From Pseudoips prasinana (lineage: Eukaryota > Arthropoda > Insecta > Lepidoptera > Nolidae): a stretch of 64,000 nucleotides of DNA. The translations under genes were made by a program, and so were the position numbers. Positions 52,411 to 61,782 of this stretch are shown one piece after another (position 1 is the first letter of the stretch; each line of letters starts with the position of its first letter). The DNA is taken from positions 1,201,501 through 1,265,500 of the forward strand of contig OX621258.1 in assembly GCA_951640165.1 (NCBI GenBank), read 5' to 3'. The notes under the pieces were generated by a model. The model searched no databases. It was given only the letters and a program-made list of their open reading frames with translations, and had not been told where the DNA came from.

Positions 52411-52719
52411 TACCTATGATCTGAGGTCTTTAAACTGTAATGGTAGCAAAATTCAATCTTAGGTGTAACTTAACAATGTCAGCTAGGACAATCACGGAGA
52501 TTTTTTCACATCAATCATTGACAGTTTTTAACGTGTTTTATAACGGTACGTGCGTGCGTGGGCTACCTACTCGTAACGAGAGAACTATTGATAATGGCAG
52601 TACTTTGAGGTTATAATGGGGCTTGGTATTTTTGATTTGGCAGATGTGGGTGGCGTGGCCCAAATGGAATTCAACCTAAATTTACAGAGAGATATTTTTT
52701 ACTGGTGACAGACTTGTGG

Positions 52720-52925
52720 ATTCCAACCAAGATAGAATAACAGGGGCATTTCATAACGTGGGTGACGTAAAAGGCGATTAGGTGATACAGCAGGTAGTTG
52801 GACAGCAGCGCCACCTGTATAGCTACCACCTAACTGCGGTCGCCAACTCACATGGCAACATTATAAAACCATTTGGGGGAGGCTTTTGTCCAGCAGTGGA
52901 CGGTATCAGACTGATGATATGTATA
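52720..52925 (+). repeat. Repeat L joined to a J tail
   Basis: GTAAAAGGCGATTAGGTGAT, CACCTAACTGCGGTCGCCAA and then TTTTGTCCAGCAGTGGACGG. A minus-strand relative lies at 57003-57200. This is probably the 3' UTR of one LINE type. Confidence 0.45.
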
Positions 52926-53069
52926 CAATGAAATGGAATTCTAATATCAAAGTAGTAGTAGTTATTTACTTTATGTTTATATAAGTTAAAACATCACTTA
53001 TAACAATTGTGAACTTGCATCACACATGGTATCATTTAGGTGTTGGAAACCTTAAATATATTAAGCAAA

Positions 53070-53262
53070 ATAAAAAAGGTTTTTATTTACGTAGACTTTA
53101 AAAAAGCGCTTGTAAATAGTCAGAACATGTTTGTAGTAATACAGTTATTATTTCTAGTTGCATATTACAGATATTTAGGTACACGGAATTATTTTATAAT
53201 GGTAGTGACATTTAGCTAGCTTGTATTAAGTTATTGTCAAGGAGATTATGTTTAGGTTTAAT
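53070..53262 (-). mobile_element. Family X retroposon
   Basis: GGTTTTTATTTACGTAGACT and GCGCTTGTAAATAGTCAGAA are present; it ends AAGTTATTGTCAAGGAG. Confidence 0.65.
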
Positions 53263-53559
53263 GATTTTATAAAGCCAGAGTTATCATTGTTACTGACATA
53301 TTATGTGGCACACCCTGTTTTGTTTTGGTTCCATCTCCGTACGGGACCACTAATTGTAAGATCCACATATAGTTGTTCCTAGTCTGGGTGTGGCTTTGTG
53401 TCAAAAATCCAAAAGATCCATACTGCGAATGGGCAGCAGCGTCTCTCTGTGTACTATGATTATCATACTGCGATCGCCACCCCCTCTGCCAACCGTGGCC
53501 ATTATGGCATTAAATTATAGACAAAACAGACAGGCGCGCTCGCAGGACGATAGAGACTT

Positions 53560-53960
53560 AACGAGGAAAAAACTTGGATCATCGGCGTCAGGTTGCAAGC
53601 CTATCGGTTTTCTCAGGCTGTTCCATAGAGAATGCGCTCAAGACCTCCATGAACTTATCCCTCCATCTCCCATTTTTTATCGGACGGCGTCGGGAGACTC
53701 TCCACCGCTATGTTGTTGACATCCCATTCTGCCGTACGAAGCGCTTTGCTTCCTCTTTCATCATACTCACGGCTAAGCTGTGGAACACGCCCCCGAACGA
53801 CGTGTTTCCAGACTCATACAACATGGGTTTATTCAAGGTTAGAGTGAACAGGTATCTTATGGGTACGCGTGGTCCACCTTCGACCACATCTTCCCTTACC
53901 ATCAGGTAAGATCGTGGTGAAGCTGCAATACCCATATTGCAAAAAGACACTTCATTGTGG
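53560..53960 (+). pseudogene. LINE C-terminal fragment with frameshift
   Basis: One frame reads FLRLFHRECAQDLHELIPPS; after a shift near 53690 another reads RRETLHRYVVDIPFCRTKRF, ASSFIILTAKLWNTPPNDVF and VRVNRYLMGTRGPPS, ending TAA at 53907-53909. This is the C-terminal region of a jockey/CR1-type polymerase frequent in Lepidoptera. No RT motif is present. Confidence 0.7.
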
Positions 53961-53989
53961 ACGTCATTAGGCTGACATTGTGGTGATGA

Positions 53990-54835
53990 TACAGCGAACC
54001 AATGTACTAAATGGGCATTGCTTTAAAAATACCTACATGGACACAATTATGAAATTGTGGGTTAAGCATACGACATAATATTTTCAGAGCTGAACAAACT
54101 CCTACAAATTAACATCGACTTTACATAAAAAGAACTTCTATGTGCAACATATGAACGTACATAACAAAAAACTAGATTAAATACCCTTTTGAAATGATAT
54201 ATTAATATCTATAAATCCCATACATAATTACAAAGAAACATTCAAAAGAAATCTATAACTCTTCGAGAAATACGTCTATTTCAAATAGCTGTCACTGGTA
54301 GACGCACTTTACTAATATTTTTGTTCTTTGACATTAAATTTTGGCGGCCCCACTTATTTTTTTTAAATTCTTTGCTCTATCGTCTTGACCATGGTGTTTC
54401 GATACCAATTAATGCCGTAATTTGCCACAGGATGGCATTTATTTCAACTATCGAATGCGCGGGGACTTTAGTCCCCGGGACGTAGGACCGTCTACCTGTC
54501 GCGGGACAATATGTACCCGTGGACGTGTTAGTCGTTAAAAAAATATCTACATGGACACAATATGGCTGTACAATTAAACTAATGTGATTCCCCCATTTTA
54601 TGAAATGAGACATCCGACAGTAACAAAACAAAGCAAGTTAATTTGAACAATAGGAGGGGAAAAGATATAAAACAAGATTGTTTCTGATAGTAGCGGGTCT
54701 GCCTTCATTTATTGTTCTGTTGTTTATTTATTACTACGTATCTAAAGTTACTATTGTATAATTTAATTTATATATAAATAATTAGGCACTCAATAGTGAA
54801 AATTTAAATGTAAACTAGTTGTTAAAATATATATA
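53990..54835. other. Spacer, nothing recognised
   Basis: AT-rich sequence. GGGGACTTTAGTCCCC at 54460-54475 is a short palindrome. No gene or repeat is supported. Confidence 0.35.
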
Positions 54836-54837
54836 TA

Positions 54838-54900
54838 TATCTAAATGTTTTCATACAATCCGTGTACTTAAATATCTATATGTTCCTAGGAATAATTAAA
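54838..54900 (+). mobile_element. Family X scrap
   Basis: ATGTTTTCATACAATCCGTG and AAATATCTATATGTTCCTAG match the middle of family X. Confidence 0.5.
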
Positions 54901-54914
54901 GAAAAATGAAAGAA

Positions 54915-55000
54915 AATCATAAAGTTAATCGACCGGCGGGTCTCGAACCAGTACCATCTACCAATTTTTGAGATTAGATTAACTCTTTGCATTGCGAATA
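54915..55000 (-). mobile_element. SINE family D
   Basis: Minus strand head with GGTCTCGAACC-type B-box (reversed on plus) and the following TTTTTGAGATTAGATTAACT block also seen after 55200. Confidence 0.55.
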
Positions 55001-55054
55001 ATGCTATAAAATTTAATAATTTACCAATATGATATGATCTTTCACATGCATTGT

Positions 55055-55210
55055 TTCTAGAAAACAAAGCCGATGGATAATACCTACATCCTCCAGAAGG
55101 GTGTTAGCAAAAGAATCCTAAATTTGATCTGGTCAGTGTGTATCGTCCTGGTGGTAGATGGTGCTGGTTCGAGACCCACCGGACGCTTAAATTTATGATA
55201 TACCATTTTT
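55055..55210 (+). mobile_element. SINE family D
   Basis: AACAAAGCCGATGGATAATA, TGGTAGATGGTGCTGGTTCG and AGACCCACCGG: a tRNA-like B-box GGTTCGAGACC. Together with the minus copy at 54915 it makes a head-to-head pair. Confidence 0.6.
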
Positions 55211-55242
55211 GTGATTAGATTAACACTTTGCATTGCGAATCC

Positions 55243-55412
55243 TAATATTATAAAGGCGAAAGTTTGTGAGTGTGTATGTTTGTTACTTCTTCACGTCTAA
55301 ACGGCTAAAGCGTTGTAATTAAATTTGATATGGAGTTAGCTGACAGCCTGGATTAACACATAGGCTATAATTTATAAAGATTAATGCGGGTAAAACCGCG
55401 GGGCACAGCTAG
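55243..55412 (+). mobile_element. Short complete Helitron-like element
   Basis: Start CCTAATATTATAAAGGCGAA; end TAATGCGGGTAAAACCGCGG, GGCACAG, CTAG at 55409-55412. At 170 bp it is the smallest copy with both ends here. Confidence 0.65.
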
Positions 55413-55537
55413 TAATGCTATACAATTCAAGTTTAATTAATTAATCACATTAGGTACGAGAGATCTTCTGGGGAACTACCGACTAAGTCGCCGATTATCG
55501 TGATCGTGATTTGCGACATGGTCTTGCTGTCTTCTTT

Positions 55538-55781
55538 TATTCAATTCAATTCAATTCAATTTTATTTGCTCAATACAGGTATTACAGAGGATGGTACACA
55601 TTAAACTTATTTGAACGCTGTATTCTACCTAAAAACTAAGGCATGCAAATTGTTTCATATACAAATTCAAACAAACAAGAATAAGTTACATTGATTTCGA
55701 CGAGTGCAATTATTAAACTTAAGTTATATATATATATAATTAGATCACAATATAATCAATTAATTATTATATTGTGATTAA
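55538..55781 (-). mobile_element. LINE or SINE 3' end with TTGAA tail
   Basis: The plus strand begins with four TTCAA repeats (55542-55562), then TTTTATTTGCTCAATACAGG. On the minus strand this is a retroposon 3' end with a TTGAA tail. No protein is encoded. Confidence 0.5.
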
Positions 55782-56115
55782 CGCCGAGCAGGGCGACCCT
55801 ACATGAGATGGGAGGACGATATAAAACAGATCGCAGGAACTAGCTGGATACTGACTGCCAAGAGTAGAGAAAAATGGAAATCTTTGGAGGAGGCCTTCAC
55901 CTGAGAGGGGTCTATGCAAAATCTTAATTAATTAATACAGATACTTACCTAACTGCTAGCAATATATTAATAACTTATTATAAATTTTTCCATATTATTT
56001 TTTCTTGCTAGTAGTATATAATTGTCTAACTATAAATCCAAATTGTGTAACTGAGTGTTTTTTTAAATATGTGCATGGAATAAAAGGCTTCTTTATTTTA
56101 TTTTATTATTTATTT
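55782..56115 (+). pseudogene. RTE-like LINE C-terminus and 3' UTR
   Basis: The short frame RRAGRPYMRWEDDIKQIAGT, SWILTAKSREKWKSLEEAFT then stop (TGA at about 55901) is the typical last 40 residues of RTE-like polymerases. The UTR ends GGAATAAAAGGCTTCTTTAT with an ATTTT tail. Confidence 0.65.
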
Positions 56116-56117
56116 AT

Positions 56118-56590
56118 AATCAATTAATTAAGTAAATGTTTCAATGTCAGATAAGATATAGAATTATAATAAATGTCAAATATTATTGAACAATGTCACG
56201 TTAATAGAAGTAAATGTCAAAATAATATATAAGATTCTAAAATACAACAATCATACAGGTACAAAAATACAATTAGCATTACTTTCAATTTAAAATTTAT
56301 CATTTAGGAATTCAGTCACACTATAATAATTTTTATTCACAAGAAATTGCTTCAATTCTTTTTTGAAAATCTTGTCATTACTTCCTTTAAACGCTTTGGG
56401 CAGTTTGTTATATATTAGTGGCCCCATATAGAACACGCTTTTATGCATCAGAGTAGTTTTTGATTTTCTAAGACAAAGACGATACTCGTCTCGTTGCCGT
56501 CTGTTACTACTCTCTGAAGCTACATTATACAGGTATAAATATACAGACTTATTTAATCTTTTATTGCGTTCGCCATATCCATAGTTACCC
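56118..56590 (-). pseudogene. CR1-type LINE 3' fragment
   Basis: Minus frame ending at 56290: NKSVYLYLYNVASESSNRRQ, YRLCLRKSKTTLMHKSVFYM, GPLIYNKLPKAFKGSNDKIF, KKELKQFLVNKNYYSVTEFL. It corresponds to the tail at 61965-62300. A MITE-A lies at its upstream border. Confidence 0.75.
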
Positions 56591-56598
56591 ATAATATA

Positions 56599-56732
56599 CA
56601 GATGCCAGCACATCCAGCTACCCCAATCTGTCAAATTTCCCCAATTGAAAGTTAAACTTATGCTAAGTTATGAAGTTGAAAATGTATAAAAGAAAATTGG
56701 CAGATTTAGGCAGCTGGATGTGCTGGCGTCTG
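56599..56732. mobile_element. MITE-A
   Basis: CAGATGCCAGCACATCCAGC to GCAGCTGGATGTGCTGGCGT; TA on the left and AA on the right. It separates two different LINE fragments. Confidence 0.8.
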
Positions 56733-56915
56733 AACATATTTTCTTTATTCTTGGGATGTCCGATTTTTGCGTTAACATCACCCATGGCTATACGTTTTCC
56801 CTTAACTAGGCGATATGCTTTCTCCATATAGTACTAGAATGTCTGGATTTCTTCCTCTTGTGATACCGCTGCTGGGGCATCTGCCTGAAGAGAGATACTA
56901 TATTCTTCTATTTTT
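56733..56915 (-). pseudogene. LINE endonuclease fragment (RTE-like)
   Basis: On the minus strand: APAAVSQEEEIQTF, stop, YYMEKAYRLVKGKRIAMGDV, NAKIGHPKNKE. GDxNAKIG is the APE endonuclease signature of RTE-type LINEs (usually GDFNAKIG). One TAG interrupts. It is 180 bp long with no RT. Confidence 0.7.
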
Positions 56916-57002
56916 TATTGTTGTTGAACAAGCCTTTTGGATATCCCTGTGAAGCCACATCATAAAAATGAATATTGCGCACCATCCTCATCCCAAAGAT
57001 TT

Positions 57003-57200
57003 CCATAACGTTGCCATTCGGAGGGGTTTGCCGTAGCTACCGCGCTAGGCATGCAAGTTGGCTACCGCAGTTAGGTGATAGTTAGTTCACAAGTGCCGCT
57101 GCTGCCCGAGTACCTGGTGTATCCCTTAGTCGCCTTTTACGACGCCGACGGGATGTGGTATGGGGTAGCCCTGTTATTCTTACTAGGCCGGAAACCACAT
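57003..57200 (-). repeat. Repeat L
   Basis: Related to 52720-52880 in reverse: TATCCCTTAGTCGCCTTTTA, CGACGCCGACGGGATGTGGT and GTTGCCATTCGGAGGGGTTT. Probably a LINE 3' UTR. Confidence 0.5.
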
Positions 57201-57317
57201 GGCTTGGACATACACCATGAAAATTAAGCTTCTTTTCTCTCGTTTCGTTCACTGTTAATATCGCTCCTTGTATATATACCGTGTAATTATGTTCGTACCG
57301 TATCAATAAATAAATAT

Positions 57318-57543
57318 CCTGGGACATTATTCACATACGGCTATCTGATCATTTAGAGCTTGTAATATGGAAACCAGATAACTGAAAATACTACTTTTCT
57401 TTTGTAAACACTTATATAGATAATTACACCCAGACTAAGGACAAACAGACATGTTCATGCACAAACATTTGTCTTGGGTGGGAATCGAACCCTCGACCTG
57501 CAGCGTGGAAAGCACGCATTTACCAACCACGCCAACAGGCCCT
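57318..57543 (-). mobile_element. SINE family B
   Basis: Left ATCCTGGGACATTATTCACA; right head reverse of GGTTCGATTCCCACCC and TGTTGGCGTGGTTGG. It is well preserved. Confidence 0.8.
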
Positions 57544-57697
57544 TCAATCAATGGATATTACGTATTGCCCTGAATCATTTCCTTCTGTTGTAACATACAA
57601 TTCCTTAATATAATAATTAGAATAACAAAATCGTCTGAATGCAGATTTTCCTTATTGTTTCTCCATACCCCATTATTTTTCCTATTCAGATAATATC

Positions 57698-57926
57698 TAG
57701 GGACAATGTCACACAGATCATCCTAGCCCCAAACTAAGCAAAGCTTGTACTGTGGGTACCAGGCGACGATATACATACTTATATAGATAGATAAATACAT
57801 AGAAAACATCCATCACTCAGACACAAATATCCGTGCTCATCACACAAATATTTGCACTTACCGGGATTCGAACCCAGGATCACCAGCTTCGTATGCAGGA
57901 GCACTACCAACTAGGCTACGGTGACC
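57698..57926 (-). mobile_element. SINE family A
   Basis: Left AATATCTAGGGACAATGTCA; right reverse of the A-box TAGCCTAGTTGG and B-box GGTTCGAATCC. Intact promoter boxes. Confidence 0.85.
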
Positions 57927-58110
57927 GTCTATATATATGTAATATATATGTAATATAATAAATTGAAATATTTTATTACTGCGTACCCCAAGACATAAAA
58001 CTATTATCTTGATTATACAATACAATCTGAGTGTACCATATCGTTGTTAAGGGATTAGGGGACCATCCCTCTATATTTTTAATGACTTTCGGACCAAATT
58101 TCCCCATACA

Positions 58111-58156
58111 ATCTTGTATCTGTCCGTAAACTATAGTTTACGGACAGATACAAGAT
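58111..58156. repeat. 46-bp perfect palindrome
   Basis: ATCTTGTATCTGTCCGTAAA at the start and its reverse complement at the end meet without a spacer at CTATAG. Not one mismatch over 46 bp. It lies 6 bp before a tRNA-like SINE head. Confidence 0.95.
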
Positions 58157-58162
58157 AATTTA

Positions 58163-58250
58163 GTGAGGTCAGCCTCGTTGTTGTAGCGGTAGCACTAATA
58201 AGGATGCATTAGGTTCATGTCCCGGGTCAGAACAAAAATTGGTAATATTC
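58163..58250 (+). mobile_element. SINE family E head
   Basis: CAGCCTCGTTGTTGTAGCGG and GGTTCATGTCCCGGGTCAG are A- and B-box regions of the family E head; the body is missing after about 58250. Confidence 0.55.
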
Positions 58251-58254
58251 ATAT

Positions 58255-58830
58255 TCTATTCATATCCATTTATTTCGTAAAGCCAGTTTACATGTCAATA
58301 ATTGTTATAATTTGATAATCACAAAATAAAGTAAAAAAATAAAAACAATAGAATTCAAATAAAAGTCCAACTAAAAACTAAAACAAGAGAAAATATAATA
58401 AAATTATATATGTCAATGTTAGTCGCTCACTTGGAATTCAATAGTTCGTTATAATTATAAAAAGTTTGCTCAACAAGCCAGCGTCTGAGACGGTATTTGA
58501 AACTTAGTAAGGTAGGAGCTGATTTAACGGCAACCGGTAACTTGTTGTATATTGTAGGGCCCATGACATGAGTGAGCTTAGTGGATTTGGCAAGAGTGCG
58601 TTTTACGGCGGTTAGGTGATTCGCGTGTCTCGCTATATGTGTGTACGTCACCATGTGTCGAATAGTTTTTTATGTTAGCTCTGACGTACATAGCTACTTG
58701 GAAGATATCGATGGATGGCAAGGTCATGATGCCAAGTTTCTTAAAGTGGGGTCTGGCAGAATCCTCGTGGGGTATACCGACAATTGCCCTGATGGCGCGT
58801 TTTTGCATTCTGAACGCCCGCTCCTCCGCT
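58255..58830 (-). pseudogene. CR1-type LINE 3' fragment with frameshift
   Basis: Minus frames 58808-58578 (MQKRAIRAIVGIPHEDSARP, IMTLPSIDIFQVAMYVRAN) and 58654-58427 (RTLAKSTKLTHVMGPTIYNK, LPVAVKSAPTLLSFKYRLRR, FYNYNELLNSK) join with a shift near 58640. It has the usual CR1 end region LQKRA...LPS...YNKLP. RT catalytic part absent. Confidence 0.8.
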
Positions 58831-58924
58831 AATAAGAATAACTATTGAACAACTAAAATAATTTTCAAAAAGTTTTTCTTCCAGACACCATCAGTAAAGT
58901 TAGTAAAACGCAATTTATACCTAC

Positions 58925-59094
58925 CTTCTTCATTTAAAGTATGTGCCACGACAAAGACTAGGGGTATTACATGCTTAATGGCTGTGTAACTGTCTTCTTG
59001 TTTGTCTATCTCTACGCTACGCATCTCTTTTGGCAACATAACTCTCAAATGGTTGAACTGATTCCAATGAAGCTTTCTTCCACCACATTGGCAC
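58925..59094 (-). CDS. Possible host exon, unrecognised (weak)
   Basis: A minus-strand frame open from 59105 to 58842 contains a 170-bp segment bounded by an AG (59096-59095) and a GT (58924-58923, followed by AGGTATAAA). It would encode CQCGGRKLHWNQFNHLRVML, PKEMRSVEIDKQEDSYTAIK, HVIPLVFVVAHTLNEEG. The polypyrimidine tract upstream is poor. I recognise no protein family. It may be a chance ORF or a pseudo-exon next to the LINE. Given only as a candidate. Confidence 0.15.
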
Positions 59095-59109
59095 CTTAAT
59101 GGCAATAGA

Positions 59110-59360
59110 TTCCATCATATTTAAAAACATTAAATAAACAATTCGACATTAATTTCAAGAAATATCTATTTAACTCAATCATGTACATATTTCCATTTCA
59201 CATCTGGCATTGGCTGAATTGTCGACATCGGCATAACTTGCCATTTGGAAAAAGAAGAAGAACTAAAGTAATATTATCTTAAATTAAATAATATTCCACT
59301 TTATCAAATATAAGAACTATAGAATAATCTAATTGTACCTAGAATTAAATATCTATCTAT
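59110..59360. other. Spacer, nothing recognised
   Basis: AT-rich; no support for a feature. Confidence 0.35.
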
Positions 59361-59364
59361 AGTT

Positions 59365-59628
59365 ATAATAATAATATCTTGGGACATTATACACACGGCT
59401 ATCTGATCCCAAACTAAGCCGAGCTTGTACTATGGAGACCAGATAACTGATATTTAGTACATATAATATTATTATTTTGTAAATACATAGTTATATAGAT
59501 AATTTACACCCAGACTCAGGACAAACAGACATGTTCATGGAAACAAATATCTGTCCCGGGTGGGAATCGAACCCACGACTTGCGGCGTGAAAAGCAGCGT
59601 ATCTACCAACCACGCCAACAGGCCCGTC
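59365..59628 (-). mobile_element. SINE family B, long copy
   Basis: Left ATATCTTGGGACATTATACA; right reverse of the head TGTTGGCGTGGTTGGTAGAT and B-box GGTTCGATTCC. Both promoter boxes match the consensus. Confidence 0.85.
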
Positions 59629-59639
59629 AAGTTAAAAAT

Positions 59640-59720
59640 AAAAAGTCATTTTCCGACTATTTACAAGCGCCTTTTAAAGTCTATTTGAATAAAACCCGTT
59701 TTTATTTTTATTTTATTTAC
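59640..59720 (+). mobile_element. Family X scrap
   Basis: CGACTATTTACAAGCGCCTT, CTATTTGAATAAAACCCG and a T/A tail: the 3' end of family X. Confidence 0.55.
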
Positions 59721-60035
59721 TTATTCTCATTCGCCATTTAAAAGACACTGCTCATTTCCAATTTGGAGTTATTATATATTCCTTGGTTATAAAAATGTCA
59801 CGGTCTATTAAAATGTTTGGAATATGGGGATAAAATTGGATTTCAATATTAAAAATCGTATATTTTCAACGTCATAGCACTCGTATTTCGTATCCGATTG
59901 AACGAGTCCAATAAAATGGTTCGAAACGCAAGTTTTTATTACCCCATGGTCTGCCGGATATAAAAATATCCCCTTTGATAAATAATAGCATAGAAAAATA
60001 AGGATTTAGCGACTTTCCAAGTAGTAATTGTCTCT

Positions 60036-60243
60036 GCTTCGTTGGTCTAGCGGTAGCGTATTCATTCATACATGATGAGGTCTTTAGTTCCAATCCCGGG
60101 TTAGGCCTAAAAGATTTTTCGGGATTTTTCTGTAAAGAAAATTTGTTATCATCAGCCCGAAGTTTGAGAGTGGGCGGTATTACACCCCCAAAACTCTGAG
60201 TGAGCTGTCGTCCCTAACCTTTTTTCGGTCATGTCATAAAGTT
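60036..60243 (+). mobile_element. SINE family E, 5' half
   Basis: tRNA-like head with TTGGTCTAGCGGTAGCG and GTTCCAATCCCGGG. The body AAGTTTGAGAGTGGGCGGTA and CTAACCTTTTTTCGGTCATG is the reverse complement of the minus copies. Confidence 0.7.
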
Positions 60244-60249
60244 TATTTA

Positions 60250-60423
60250 TCAGTCAGCCATGTTTCTAGAAAAACAAAGCCGATGGATAATACCTGCATC
60301 CTCCGGAAGGTAGCAAGGGAATCGTTAATTTGATCTGCCAGTGTGTATCGTTAGTAGCTTAACGCAGAGCGCCTACCCCGGATTGGTAGATGGTGCTGGT
60401 TCGAGACCCGCCGGTCGATTAAT
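60250..60423 (+). mobile_element. SINE family D
   Basis: AACAAAGCCGATGGATAATA, AGTAGCTTAACGCAGAGCGC and TGCTGGTTCGAGACCCGCCG. The family D continuation AAATTTATGATTTTCC appears only after SINE A, which lies within it. Confidence 0.7.
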
Positions 60424-60672
60424 AATAATAATATCTAGGGACAATGTCACACAGATCAACCTAGCCCCAAACTAAGCACAGCTTGTACTATGGGTACCAG
60501 GCGACGATATACATGCTTGTATAGATAGATAAATACTTATATACATAGAAAACATCCATGACTCAGAAACAAATATTCGTGCTCATCACACATATATTTG
60601 CACTCACCGGGATTCGAACCCAGGACCACCAGCTTCGTAGGCAGGAGCACTACCAACTAGGCTACGGTGACC
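60424..60672 (-). mobile_element. SINE family A inside family D
   Basis: Left ATAATATCTAGGGACAATGT, right head reverse of GGTTCGAATCC and TAGCCTAGTTGG. The interrupted D sequence resumes at 60674. Confidence 0.8.
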
Positions 60673-60839
60673 GAAATTTATGATTTTCCATTTTTGAGAT
60701 AACATTTTTTATGATTATGATTATCATGGTCGCATGTTTAGAGTTCAGATGGCAGTTGGTGGCCGCAACATGTTAGACTGAGAACCCAAAAAAAACACCC
60801 AACAATAATCTACCCACAATCAAAAGCACAAGTACAATC

Positions 60840-60990
60840 TACGGCTCTCTATCACGTCGTGACGTCACGCGGTCATAGATCGTACGCGCTTTGTCCCGAC
60901 CCACCGGGATGGAATTCACGCCGCGCCGGCCAGCCCGGGCGGAATGAGGACTGTTTAATTGAGAACTGGGATTATACGGCGTAGGACGGA
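60840..60990. promoter_or_regulatory. CpG-rich patch with TGACGTCA (speculative)
   Basis: About 150 bp much richer in CpG than its neighbours, including CGTCGTGACGTCACGCGGTC (a TGACGTCA CRE-like palindrome) and ACGCCGCGCCGGCCAGCCCG. No repeat partner in this window and no ORF. It could be a promoter or enhancer of a gene outside the window, or an old transposon. Confidence 0.2.
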
Positions 60991-61229
60991 ATATGGAACA
61001 TGGCCGTAGAAATGTGAATTTTGAATTTAGAGATAGATTTTCTCTGAATATCCGACCAACGTCCGATTTACGGAGGCAAATAATCTCAGTTTACATAATT
61101 ATTTTACTGTCCCTATACTGACCATAATCAGTATCATTTGTTTTGCTAAAGTTATTTGACATTGCGAATATTAAATTAAATTTTAAAAATATATCATATA
61201 TCATAAATATATAAATATTGGTATTTTAA

Positions 61230-61640
61230 ATAAAAAAAGGTTTTTATTCACGTAGACTTTAAAAGGCGCTGGTCAATAGTCAGAATATATTTGTAGTAAT
61301 ATAATTAAGTAGGGGTAGTAATAGGGTAAGGTAAGGTAATTATTTCTAGTTACATAGATATTTAAGTACACTGATTGTATGAAAACATTTATAAAATTTA
61401 TTTTATAGTAGAAATGATATTTAGCTAGCTTGTATTAAGTTATTGTCAATGAGATTATCCTTAAGTTTTATAATCGAAATTTATAGTTTAAACTATATTT
61501 TTACTACATATTGTCTGAATGGTTCTGTCTTTATTAAGGCATTATTATTATGGTGGACTGTGTGTTTATAACGACGGTTTAATTCTACCACCGGATCCAA
61601 TGCACCTCAATTGAGAAGACTCAGCGAAACAAACTCAGTT
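61230..61640 (-). mobile_element. Family X, long copy
   Basis: GGTTTTTATTCACGTAGACT at the left to TCAATTGAGAAGACTCAGCG at the right, the latter matching the head of the copy at 32740 in reverse. A small GGTAAGGTAAGG insertion lies near 61325. Confidence 0.65.
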
Positions 61641-61782
61641 ATAGTTAGTATTACATAATAGAAAATTGATATGTCAACTTACAAATAGTTTATTAAACAA
61701 GTCATTCGATATCCTATGTCTATGAAGTCAAGTATCGTTTGTAGAATGCCACTAGCTTTTTACCCACTTGATATTTATGTAA

